DNA of 64,000 nt, taken from positions 201,429,043 to 201,493,042 of the forward strand of contig NC_134568.1 of NCBI RefSeq assembly GCF_050947875.1. The letters run 5' to 3'. Under the pieces are notes generated by a model. It searched no databases. It was not told where the DNA came from and worked only from the letters and a program-made list of their open reading frames with translations. The translations under genes and the position numbers were made by a program. Below are positions 47,719 through 56,929 of the stretch, in pieces (the stretch's first letter is position 1; every line of letters starts with the position of its first letter). This DNA is from Dermacentor variabilis. Lineage: Eukaryota; Arthropoda; Arachnida; Ixodida; Ixodidae.

Positions 47719-49419
47719 TCGCTAGAGCCGCTCGTCGAGCTTGGTGTCCTGCAGAAACTCCAACAATACTTTTGTTGCACGCATTGAAATTGCAGTGTCA
47801 GGCCATGGGCCGAGGATAGCTTCCTCCGACAGTAGTTGCCTGCCAACACTGGCTAAGAAACTGTCTAACGTCCTTCGCTCCAGCATATATGCTGGGCAGT
47901 CGCACAGTACGTGTTACAGTGTTTCGGGCATCTGGCAGTGTACACAATCAGGGCTGTTCGATTGGCCGATGAGGTGTGCGTAGCGACGGGTGAAAGCAAC
48001 GCCGAGCCGAATCCTGTGTAGCAATGATGTTTTGCTCCGTGTAAGCTTCGGGGGCAAACAGAATTTACCGTCTGGGTCAATCATATGTAGACGTCTGTGA
48101 ATGTTATCAGAGTGGGCTCTGTAAGCCTTTGTAAGGTCCTGCATGAGTGCCTTGATCATGGAGTTGGTGGCAGGTCGCGAGTAGGCAATCCGTACTTCAT
48201 CAGAGGAAGAGGAGGCCGATCTTGCCTCACTGTCAGCGAGTTCATTACCAAAAACACCACAATGGCTAGGCACCCATTGAAAGGTGATCACGTGGCCACT
48301 TAACTCGGCACTGTGATAAAGTTCGACGATTTCCAGCACGAGCAGATAGTATGGTCCTTTGTTTAAAAAGTATTTTAGCGCCTGTAGCGCTGATTTGGCA
48401 TCGCACAATATTGTCCATTTATGGGGTGTCTGCGTTCTCATAAAACGGACAGCCTCCCGTATTCCCGCAAGTTCCGCAGCCGTAGATGTCGATTTGTGGT
48501 CTAATCGAAATCGTTGAGTAATTCCAAGTTGTGGGATGACAAATGCGGCCGTTGTGGCAGATGGCGTGACCGAACCATCGGTATATACTTGTACAGTCCC
48601 ACTATATAAAGTAAATATATGGGACAGGGTGAGCTGCTTCAAGCCAATGGAGGAAACGTGAGATTTCTTCCTAATTCCGGGTATCTGAAGCCTCACTAGT
48701 GGTCTTGGCAATGTCCATGGAGGTGTCGCGGGGATGTCGGTTGCCTGGAATCTTGCAGGTACAATGCTTGCGTGACATGCAATAGCTTTAGAAAAAGCAC
48801 AGTCAAGGTTGATGCTTGGAAGCGTTGACAGTGGATGGTGTGAGTGTCTGGTTAGCAGGCGAAGATAGGTTCGCACAGGTTCACAAGACCTGTATATGTC
48901 GATAGGACAAGCCCGTGCTTCCGCTATTGTGCCCTTAGTTGACGTGCAGCGTGGCAAGCCAAGACATATCCGTAGTGCTTGAGCCTGAAGGCTCTCCAGC
49001 GTGCGTATACAAGATGACCCCATGTTAGATAACACAGGCATGCTGTAGCGTATGTAGCCCACAAAAAGTGCCTGGTACACTTGGAGCAAACTTCGCTCAG
49101 AGGGGCCCCATCTCAGTCCTGATATTACACGAAGAACGTGTATGAAGTTAGTCAGTTTAGCCCTAAGCGCAGTAACATGTTTGGTCCAAGAAAGACTGCG
49201 GTCTATTATCACGCCAAGAAATCTGTGGTGGGTGACTAAAGGAAGCGCCGTTCCGTCGACAAAGATTGGATAATTTGACATCGATTTGCGCGTAAATGCC
49301 ATGACTGCACACTTAGTTGCTGAGAGTTGCAGGCCTCTACGGCGCAAGTACTTCGCCGTTATAGTAACCGCACGTTGAAGCCTTGCACGCACTTGTGGAC
49401 TGTGACCCCAGATGACCAA
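47719..49419 (-). pseudogene. RT C-terminus and RNase H of LINE M
   Basis: An open frame to 47914 reads HSPQVRARLQRAVTITAKYL, GLQLSATKCAVMAF, HRFLGVIIDRSLSWTKHV and YQALFVGYIRYSMPVLSN. RNase H: VQVYTDGSVTPSATTAAF (Asp), STSTAAELAGIREAVRF (Glu), WTILCDAKSALQALKYF (Asp) and ITFQWVPSHCGVFGNELAD (His/Asp). The C-terminal zinc cluster begins DCVHCQMPETL and is cut by a TAA at 47914-47916; the same frame continues HVLCDCPAYMLERR to a natural end near 47719. All RNase H catalytic residues are kept. Confidence 0.9.
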
Positions 49420-50719
49420 ATACAGATATCATCCGCGTACGTACTGATACGCGCTGTTTCAGGTAGCTCGTCTGCAAGGCCCAAAGTATCATATTGAACA
49501 ATACTGGGCTAAGGACACCACCCTGCGGAACACCCCTGCGAACTTCATGTCTGTCAGTCTCGCCATCCGAAGTGGACATGAAAATGGTGCGGCCACTGAG
49601 GTAACTCTGCAGCCATGCATACATCCGGCCACCAACACCAATATCCTCAAGCGCCTGAAGAATCGAATGGTGGAAGACGTTGTCGTAGGCACTTTTGATG
49701 TCCAGAAATATTGCGCATACCAGACGACGGCGTCTCTTTTCCTGTTGAACAGAAGATACTAGGTCGATCACACCGTCAATGGATGATCGGCCTCTTCTGA
49801 ATCCATTGATGAAATCAGGAAGTCCACCACTTTTCTCGAGTAGCCATTCCAGTCTGCTCAGTACCATCCGCTCCATCACTTTACCGACACAGCTTGCCAA
49901 GGCTATTGGCCGATAATGTGAGAGATCATGCGGGCATTTCCCAGGTTTTAGCAAAGCCACAAGACGACTGCACTTCCAGTGATTAGGCACAGTTGCTGTG
50001 TCCCACGTAGAATTGTAGAGCGCCAGGAAAATTTCTCGAGCTTCTACTCCAAGATGACAAATCGCGGAGTGTGTAATTCCGTCCGGTCCTGGACAAGTTG
50101 ATCGGCGGGAAGAAGATATCGCAGCGTCGAGCTCGTGCATAGTAAAAGGCGCGTCCAGACGGTGATCCCTAGATGACGGGAAAGTCAGTCGTGAATGGGT
50201 TGGTATATCGTTCGAGGAGCTCACGAGTAATTTGCAAAAGTCATCGGCGACCTCGACTTCACGCCGGCCTTGCCGTATGGCCACAGCGCTGAACGGGTGA
50301 AGCTGTTGTGGAGGCGAGCGAAGGCTTCGTACAATTTGCCAAATTCTAGAGAGAGGTTTTCTCGGATCCAGAGAGCCACAGAATGATCTCCAGCGTTGTT
50401 TGTCAAGCTTGTCAAGGTGGCGCAGGACATGACGCTGAGCCCGGCGTGATGCAGTGACGTCTAATGGTGATTTGGTCCTTCTGTATTTCCGTTCTGCTCG
50501 ACGCCGTATCGCGCGAAGTCGCTCGTACTGGTCATCAATAGATGATCTAGGTGAAGGTGCGCTGAGGTGTTTTGTTGTGTCACGTAAAGTTGCCGCGATG
50601 ACATCTTCAATATTGGATGGTGCTTGGACGGCTTGACATGCGGTGGTGACAGATTCTCGAAATGTTGGCCAATCGATAGAACGCACAGTGTGCGGAGCTG
50701 GGGGATGTAACCATTTCAA
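49337..50719 (-). pseudogene. Reverse transcriptase of LINE M
   Basis: A 460-codon frame: IDWPTFRESVTTACQAVQAP, LDKQRWRSFCGSLDPRKPLS, SRRSTCPGPDGITHSAI, LSHYRPIALASCVGKVMERM, FINGFRRGRSSIDGVIDLVS, CAIFLDIKSAYDNVFHHSIL (catalytic Asp) and RRGVPQGGVLSPVLFN. The YADD block (STYADDICIWSSG) lies in another frame at 49420-49460, so frameshifts flank it on both sides. The end of the endonuclease (HGSDHLPTYVQLKW) is at the start of this frame. Confidence 0.9.
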
Positions 50720-51381
50720 CTGAACATATGTTGGTAGATGGTCACTTCCATGGGTGTCGAGATCAGTACACCATCGCGTAGCAGACAGCAGGCTTTTTGA
50801 AACGAACGCAATGTCAAGACAACTGCTGTAGTAAGAGCCTCGAAGATATGTCGGTGAGCCATCATTGATCCCATCAAGCCTTGACTAAGCATGAAGTCAG
50901 CCAAGTCTCTACCGCGGGCGTTCGTCGAAGCAGAGCCCCACATGGGATGGTGGGCATTAAAGTCACCGATGACTACGTGGGGACCCGGACAAGCTTTCAG
51001 TATGGACAGCAAATATGAACAGTCTATGCTCGATGTTGGGGGTATATACCCGCCAATTACTGAGATTGTGCGCCGCTTGTACTTCAGCGTTATGCAAACG
51101 TACTCGTTGGAAGCGTGTGCAGGAATGTCTTTACGAAGGCACGTTAAATTCCGACGAACAAACATGAGCACTTTGCTTAAATTGTGATCATTCCTTGACC
51201 ACAGTGGCACATATCCAGATACGCGTAGTAAAGACGTCATGTTTGGTTCACATATTACAGCCACGGGAAACTGGTATTTGAACATCCATTGCCGAAAGTC
51301 TGCGAGGCGGCCTCGTAGGCCTCTGGTATTCCACTGCATTATTGCAGATCTTCGTAATTGGTTTTCAAAAGAGAGCGCCAT
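50716..51381 (-). pseudogene. Endonuclease (start of ORF2) of LINE M
   Basis: ATG at 51379-51381, 6 nt after the ORF1 stop. Blocks: IMQWNTRGLRGRLADFRQWM, AVICEPNMTSL (catalytic Glu), VIGGYIPPTSSIDCSYLL and HVVIGDFNAHHPMWGSASTN (GDFN-x-H-x-x-WG). A frameshift near 50875 then moves the DGSPTYLRG, CLDIAFVSK and SDH part into another frame. The APE-type endonuclease nicks DNA for target-primed reverse transcription. Confidence 0.88.
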
Positions 51382-51387
51382 GATGCC

Positions 51388-52752
51388 TTATTGTAGAGCC
51401 GCGAGGAGCGGTTCCAAAGCATCTAGAACATGTAGCGCGGTCTTAGCAACCGGCGTCTGTAATCCGCAGAGAAGTGAACGCATCGTAGTTATCAGGTGTT
51501 TCAGCATACTTCGTACATTTTCATTTTCTGTCTTATCATTCTCAACCACCTTTGAAGACACATCACCCGACGCATTTAAGCCTGTTTGTTTCGGTGGGAG
51601 CGACGGCCAGTCAATGTCAGAGTCGGTCGGCGGAAGCGTCGTTTTAAGCAGCGCATGTGTTCCACGTGCTGCTGCCGAAGAAGGTACGTCGGGCCCGCAT
51701 CTTGATCGCAGAAGCAAACTTGGCAAGCGAGGAGTTTGCCATGCGGTCGATGGTCCATCTGTATGGGAAGTACTCTTGTCGTGCTGTCGTCTGTGTCGCG
51801 ATCGACGTCTGCGGCGGCGTATAGATGTAGCAGCCTGTCTGTGAGTGGAGTTGTCCCGCACCATCTTTCGAAGCACTGACATTTCGTCCTTGATTTTCTG
51901 GCAGTCTTTTGATGTCGCTCCATGTGGACCGGCGCAATTAGGACATTTTAGGGCAGTAGCATCGCAGCTATCATTTTGATGGGCCCCTCCACACCGTTGG
52001 CATTTTACGCCGCCCTTGCAAGCTGCGCTTACGTGTCCTATTTTGAAGCACTTCCGACACTGCACCAGTTTTGGCACGTAAGGGCGCACACGGTGTCTTA
52101 CGTATCCTACTTTTACGTAGTCAGGTAATGTTTCAGAGGCAAAGACTAATTTAATACACCGGGATTGACCGAAGCGGTGAATCTGCACTATTGGTGCGGT
52201 GGAATTCAAAAGCCTCTGGAGGTCAGTGTCTGCGATTTCTTTGTCCACGTCAGAAATAACGCCAGTCGAGGTTCCTTTTCCATACGCAAAGAAGGAGCGC
52301 ACTGGGATGTTTCCTAGTAGTGTGGCAGCCTTTAGCGTATCCAGAATTGACTTGTTGTTCACGTCCACCGAAAGGATGTTCCTCCGTGCGTTAATTCTGA
52401 TCTCGTTGACTTGGCCTGGCGCAATTCGCTCAAAGTACTCTGTTAAGCTCTGCCTGTTCAAGGTATTCAGATCGTCGGTAGCTGTGGTAGGGACGTAAGC
52501 AACAGTGAATGATTGCTTACCACTGTCCTGCCTGGGCAACGATTCACTGTCTGTTGATGTCCTCCTGAGTTTTCTCTTCAAACGGCGACCCACGGCAAGT
52601 GTGAAATCGTTGTCCGATTCCATTTCTTCAACCGTTGAGCTGTCGGAAGATTCAAGGGCGACAGTGGAAGGGCCAGTGCGGTCCCTTGTCTTCGATGCAG
52701 CCAGTGGTGGACGACCAGGGCCAAACGCTTGGTTGGGATTCCTATCCCCCAT
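51388..52752 (-). CDS. ORF1 nucleic-acid-binding protein of LINE M (intact frame)
   Basis: I take the Met of MGDRNPNQAFGPG (52750-52752) as start, since the 20 codons before it look like 5' UTR; the frame is open to 52812. It gives about 454 residues. N-terminus is Ser/Thr-rich with a basic patch (GRRLKRKLRR). Three zinc knuckles lie in a row: CRKCFKIGHVSAAC, CQRCGGAHQNDSC and CPNCAGPHGATSKDC. A strongly basic stretch (RRRRRRSRHRRQHDKS) follows. This is the Gag-like ORF1 of I-group LINEs, which coats LINE RNA. No stop or frameshift is seen, unlike ORF2. Confidence 0.85.
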   Translation of the reverse strand: MGDRNPNQAFGPGRPPLAASKTRDRTGPSTVALESSDSSTVEEMESDNDFTLAVGRRLKRKLRRTSTDSESLPRQDSGKQSFTVAYVPTTATDDLNTLNRQSLTEYFERIAPGQVNEIRINARRNILSVDVNNKSILDTLKAATLLGNIPVRSFFAYGKGTSTGVISDVDKEIADTDLQRLLNSTAPIVQIHRFGQSRCIKLVFASETLPDYVKVGYVRHRVRPYVPKLVQCRKCFKIGHVSAACKGGVKCQRCGGAHQNDSCDATALKCPNCAGPHGATSKDCQKIKDEMSVLRKMVRDNSTHRQAATSIRRRRRRSRHRRQHDKSTSHTDGPSTAWQTPRLPSLLLRSRCGPDVPSSAAARGTHALLKTTLPPTDSDIDWPSLPPKQTGLNASGDVSSKVVENDKTENENVRSMLKHLITTMRSLLCGLQTPVAKTALHVLDALEPLLAALQ

Positions 52753-52957
52753 CCTGGAGGATGACGTTGTGCCCTTTGCACAGTCTCTGATGTTGAAAAA
52801 CGTCCGAGACACAGGAAAATGAAGAGACCACAGCTATAGGCGTTCTTCTCTTAATGTCAACTAGGATATCGGCTATCCCCGTTTGCTCTCTGATCCACAC
52901 CGCTCTCTTCCCGTCTCTTAACGTTGCACCTAACCTTTTTCGTCCCATCGATCTTTG

Positions 52958-53482
52958 CGCTACTTTCCTGTCGAGAATGCTATGTCACGCTGATAACACG
53001 CATGCCGTTCGTGACCTGCATGGAGGAAGGAAAAAGATAGGATAGGGCATACCACAACGCGACTGTGGGCAAACTTGGTGGCCCAACACGTGATCGCAAG
53101 TCAAAGAGCGCGGTTTGTTTTAGTGTTCCCGCTCTGCAGGCAGAGCCATGGCAGGGCATCTGAACAAGCGCGCACCAAATAAAAACTACTCGCATAGCTG
53201 CTGGGAACTAAACATCTCAGCAAATCTCAATTCTTGCTCCGTGATCTCGACGCAGGAGGTCATGTGTTGGGCCACCACTGTGGCTTCACAGAAAGTTCGC
53301 TTGCGAAGGCTGCCTGCGTGACGTAATGCTTCCTCCTATATTTTTCCTTCCTCCATGGTGACCTGGAAGTACCGGGCTCGCAGCGTTAAAGAAAGGAAAC
53401 GCAGGCAAGGCAGATGACGATTATTGTAGTGGGGCAAGATAGGCCCTAAGGGTGCCAACACTTGTAAGAGTGCATGTTAGCA
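52958..53482. mobile_element. Foldback MITE, truncated second copy (cf. 35169-35432), itself interrupted
   Basis: Left part 52958-53018 (CTACTTTCCTGTCGA, CGTTCGTGACCTG) and right part 53358-53482 (GGAAGTACCGGG, CGCAGCGTTAAAGAAAG, GATGACGATTATTG, AAGAGTG) match the complete copy at 35169. The outer left arm is missing where it meets LINE L. Confidence 0.8.
53019..53357. mobile_element. 339-bp MITE with CATGGAGGAAGGAAAAA inverted ends and 8-bp duplication
   Basis: Ends CATGGAGGAAGGAAAAAGATA and the complement of the right end agree except at one base. GTGACCTG occurs at 53011-53018 and 53358-53365. The uninterrupted sequence CGTTCGTGACCTGGAAGTA exists at 35319-35337, so the empty site is visible in this same window. 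An 8-bp duplication fits hAT or P-like transposases; no coding sequence inside. Confidence 0.92.
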
Positions 53483-53523
53483 CCAATGAAATGCAATGAG
53501 TGTACGCTTTTCAACAACAATGG

Positions 53524-54327
53524 TGTTGCGTTTCGCCTGCGACACGTGGTTTTGCCGGCGCAACGGCGGCGGGGCGGCGGACATTTTGGCCCGATCGTCG
53601 TCACCGCAACACTCATCGCCAGGTGTTTCCAGGCGCGTCTGCGGCGATGCGACCGCCTAGGGATTTCGTTCCAGTCATTGTGCCCGAAACAGGCGATGCC
53701 AAAGCAGGGATCTCATTCCAGTTATTGGGCCCGAAACAGGCGATGCCAAAGCAGGGATCTCGTTCCAGTCATTGTGCCCGAATCAGGCGATGCCAAAGCA
53801 GGGACCATCTTCTCGTTACAGTCATTGTGTCCGACCGGCAGCGCCACGACAGTGTGCTGCGCAGCGCCACGACAGTGTGCTGCGCAGCGCCACGACCAGG
53901 TGCTACGAGATCGTGCGCCGCGCCACGACATGGTGCTACGGCATCGCTACGACAGTGTGCGTCACCATTAGCCCATTGTACATTCACGTGCTCGTCTTTT
54001 GAGGGGTTCCTTCTTGCCCTCAACTGCGAGAGTATAAAAACAGCTGCCCCCGGACGCCAGAGGAGGGCTCCGATTTCTTCCGTTGAGTGAAGTGCTCTCC
54101 CGTCTCTCTACTACGGTCAAACCTGACCGCCAACTCTTTGCGATGTTAAAATAAACAAGTTGTTTCGTTGTTACCAGTCGACTCATGCTTTGCCGGGACC
54201 TTCGGATGCTTCGAGTTGTACCCCAGGCCGCCAGGCCAACGCTACCCTTGGGGCTTGCGACCCAGGTACAACCACGGGCGTCAGCGCCGAGTTCCCATCC
54301 GATCGTACCAGCAGTCGGATCCAAACA
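53524..54327 (+). repeat. 5' LTR of element N (804 bp)
   Basis: Starts TGTTGCGTTTCGCC and ends CGGATCCAAACA. TATAAAA at 54033-54039 and AATAAA at 54150-54155 give a likely U3/R/U5 layout of about 540/100/160 bp. U3 holds three copies of a 46-48-bp unit (53683, 53729, 53777, each starting CCCGAA(A/T)CAGGCGATGCC) and three copies of a 23-bp unit (53839, 53862, 53885, CAGCGCCACGAC). Just downstream, TGGTTGCCAGCGGTGAG at 54330-54346 is a candidate primer-binding site. Confidence 0.93.
54033..54039 (+). promoter_or_regulatory. TATA box in 5' LTR of element N
   Basis: TATAAAA 117 bp before the AATAAA; same site in the 3' LTR at 60123-60129. Confidence 0.6.
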
Positions 54328-54682
54328 TCTGGTTGCCAGCGGTGAGATCGCCTACGACTTCAAACAACTGTCTGCCAGCGGCGAGATCACGACAACGGAG
54401 GCCAGCAGCAAAGAGATGCAGTTGACGGTATGCTGAGCAGCTCAACGACGATCCGGGAGCAGTGCAACGAGCCCTGTGTGACGACAGGTTGCCTGCAGCG
54501 GAACGACTGCGTGGAATTCCTGCCTGCGAGGTTTGGTGAGTGCGGGACTTTCTTCTTCTGAGCTTTGCCAGGCTTTTTGTTAGTGTCAGAAACAGAGCTG
54601 GTAATTGTGGTTGTCGTTGCTGCCGGGTTAGTTTGCGGCAAGACAATAGTAAGCAGTAGAGAAAGCAGCATTCAGAGCAGCC

Positions 54683-56929
54683 ATGGATTTGAAGTCGTTG
54701 CGCAAACCGAAATTGTTGGAGCTTGCAAGAGAGTTGGGTCTGGATGTCTCAGACAAACTAAGAAAACCTGAACTGCTAAAGGCTATTCTTGAGTTAGAGG
54801 CTGAGGATGACGAGCTGTCGGAATGCCTTGAGACTATTGAAGAGAGGGAGACAGAAAAAGAAGAGCGTGAACGTAAAGAACAGAAAAAGCGAGAGCAACA
54901 AGAGAAAAAAGAAGAGCGCGAACACGCTTTGGAAATGAAGCGTCTCGAGGTAGAGATGGAACGCGCTCGTAATGGAAGTCAGGCACACGGTGCAGGAGAA
55001 CGCGTATTGTTCAAAATGACTGACCTAATGCGGCCGTTTAAGCTTGGAGAGGACATTGGTTTGTTCCTGGTTAACTTTGAGCGAACGTGCGAGAAGCAGG
55101 GGTTCTCTCGGGAAACGTGGCCACAGCGCTTGCTCACTTTGTTACCCGGCGAGGCGGCCGACGTAGTCGCTCGCTTGGATAGAGAGGAGGCAGAGGATTT
55201 CGACAAAGTAAAATCGAGTCTGCTAAAAAAGTACCGGCTGTCTGCGGAGGCGTTCCGTCGGAAGTTTCGGGAAAATGAGAAAGGCAGAAGTGAGTCATAT
55301 ACAGAGTTTGCGTATAGGCTTATGTCGAACATGCAGGAGTGGCTCAAAGAAGAGAAAGCGTTTGGTGACCACGATAAAGTTCTGCAGTGTTTCGGGCTAG
55401 AACAGTTTTATAGTCGGTTACCGGAGAACGTGCGATACTGGGTCTTGGATAGGCCAGACGTTTGTACGGTGGCTAAAGCCGCTGAGCTAGCCGAGGAGTT
55501 TGTGACGCGTCGAGCTCGCGGAGCTAAGGACGGTCAAAAGGGTGAATTTGGCTCCAAGTCTGAGAGGCCAAGGTTCACGCCCATGAGATTTAAGGGGGAC
55601 ACGCGTAGTGAGGATGCGAGTGAAAGCAATCCGACCAAACGTAAAGAGACGGCAGCCGAAGCCGAACGCAGAAAGCGGTTCGAGATGAGGCGAGCGGGCG
55701 TTTGTTATACGTGCCAGAAGCCGGGTCACTTTTCGGCGCAGTGTCCGGAAACAACACCAAAAGTTGTGTTTTTTTCAATAGGCAGCACTGACGAGAACAT
55801 GAAGCTTCTTGAGCCTTACATGCGAGACCTCCTCGTAAACGGGAAAGAGTGCCGAGTGCTTCGCGATTCCGCAGCTACGATGGATGTAGTTCACCCATCT
55901 TACGTAGAACCCCATATGTTCACGGGCGAGTGCGCATGGATCAAGCAAGCCGTGGAAGCTCATAGCGTGTGTCTGCCGGTAGCAAAAGTGCTTATTGAAG
56001 GACCTTTCGGAGCGCTTGAGACGGAGGCGGCAGTGTCATCTATGCTGCCAACCCAGTACCCGTACCTATTTTCAAACAGGTCCGATCACCTCCTGCGCGA
56101 GAAGGGGCTTTTGTTTGGTGAAGCTAGTGTTCAGGCCTTAACCAGATCGAAGGTTCGGGAGCTTGCTGCAAAGGCGGTAGTTGCGGGGCCGACGTTATCA
56201 AACAACGAAAAAGGGTCAGAGGCGCAGCAAGCTGATATTCAGAGCACGCCCGAACAGAATAAAATTGAGTCTGTAGCGTTGAAGGCGCCAGATACTGGAG
56301 AGGAAAATCCCGACGCGGGAAAGTTAGAAGAGCTATCTACTGATTTGCTCATCGCGCCTACGTCAGACGGACTTGATAGGTTGCTAAAAGTCAGCCGGAC
56401 GGCTTTGATAGCCGAGCAAAAAAAGGATGGCAGCCTGGAAAACGTGCGCTGCAATGTCAAAGAAGGTATCGCCAGGAAAACTGCGCGTTTTGTGGAAAGA
56501 GGTGGAGTCCTGTACCGGAAGTATCTAGACCGCCGAGGAGTGGAGTTCGATCAGCTGGTCGTGCCTCAATGCTATCGTCAGGATCTGTTGCGCTTGTCAC
56601 ATGGGGGTTCGTGGTCCGGACACCTAGGAGTTAAGAAAACTAAGGACCGTCTCTTGCAAGAGTACTATTGGCCAGGGTGTTTTCGGGACGCAGACCATTT
56701 CGTGAGGACATGTGACACTTGTCAGCGGGTGGGCAAACCAGGGGACAAATCGAGGGCGCCGTTGAAATTGGTACCTATCATTACGGAGCCTTTTAGACGG
56801 CTCGTTATTGATACAGTGGGACCTCTGCCGGTAACAGCCACGGGGTACAGACACATTTTGACTGTGATCTGCCCAGCGACAAGTTCCCTGAAGCAGTGCC
56901 GCTTAAAGAACTCAGCTCAGTTGAGATAG
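54683..56929 (+). CDS. Gag, protease-like and first part of integrase of element N
   Basis: ATG 54683, 748 codons. Residues 4-40 (LRKPKLLELARELGL, DKLRKPELLKAILE) look like a SAP-type helix pair. Residues about 50-100 are a Lys/Glu coiled coil. Residues about 110-255 form a capsid region with VLFKMTDLMRPFKLGEDIGL, PGEAADVVARLDREEAEDFD and YRLSAEAFRRKFRENEKGRS, a SCAN-like pattern. A zinc knuckle (C341, C344, H349, C354; CYTCQKPGHFSAQC) follows. The protease-like segment reads VLRDSAATMDVVHPSYV with D395-S-A-A where D-(S/T)-G is usual. The integrase finger has H640, H647, C677 and C680, and the first core Asp is D710 (LVIDTVGPLPV). The frame then loses the core near 56880. Confidence 0.9.
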   Translation: MDLKSLRKPKLLELARELGLDVSDKLRKPELLKAILELEAEDDELSECLETIEERETEKEERERKEQKKREQQEKKEEREHALEMKRLEVEMERARNGSQAHGAGERVLFKMTDLMRPFKLGEDIGLFLVNFERTCEKQGFSRETWPQRLLTLLPGEAADVVARLDREEAEDFDKVKSSLLKKYRLSAEAFRRKFRENEKGRSESYTEFAYRLMSNMQEWLKEEKAFGDHDKVLQCFGLEQFYSRLPENVRYWVLDRPDVCTVAKAAELAEEFVTRRARGAKDGQKGEFGSKSERPRFTPMRFKGDTRSEDASESNPTKRKETAAEAERRKRFEMRRAGVCYTCQKPGHFSAQCPETTPKVVFFSIGSTDENMKLLEPYMRDLLVNGKECRVLRDSAATMDVVHPSYVEPHMFTGECAWIKQAVEAHSVCLPVAKVLIEGPFGALETEAAVSSMLPTQYPYLFSNRSDHLLREKGLLFGEASVQALTRSKVRELAAKAVVAGPTLSNNEKGSEAQQADIQSTPEQNKIESVALKAPDTGEENPDAGKLEELSTDLLIAPTSDGLDRLLKVSRTALIAEQKKDGSLENVRCNVKEGIARKTARFVERGGVLYRKYLDRRGVEFDQLVVPQCYRQDLLRLSHGGSWSGHLGVKKTKDRLLQEYYWPGCFRDADHFVRTCDTCQRVGKPGDKSRAPLKLVPIITEPFRRLVIDTVGPLPVTATGYRHILTVICPATSSLKQCRLKNSAQLR

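Larger units (their letters stand above)
47555..52845 (-). mobile_element. I-group LINE M, near full length (5291 bp), inserted in LINE L
   Basis: TTCTCTT at 47548-47554 and 52846-52852 forms a 7-bp target duplication exactly at the two edges. It has a short 5' UTR (about 93 bp), ORF1, ORF2 with endonuclease, RT and RNase H, and a 3' UTR ending AATAAATTCTATTCATTC. Three frameshifts and one stop in ORF2 inactivate it. Confidence 0.9.

Noticed and set aside
53683..53907. Regularly spaced repeats in the element N LTRs, considered as a CRISPR-like array
   Set aside because: The genome is eukaryotic, the units are directly adjacent without unique spacers, and both arrays are duplicated with the LTR.
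53968..54324. 118-codon minus frame in each LTR of element N (also 60058-60414)
   Set aside because: It lies in LTR regulatory DNA, is duplicated only because the LTR is, and matches no protein pattern I know.
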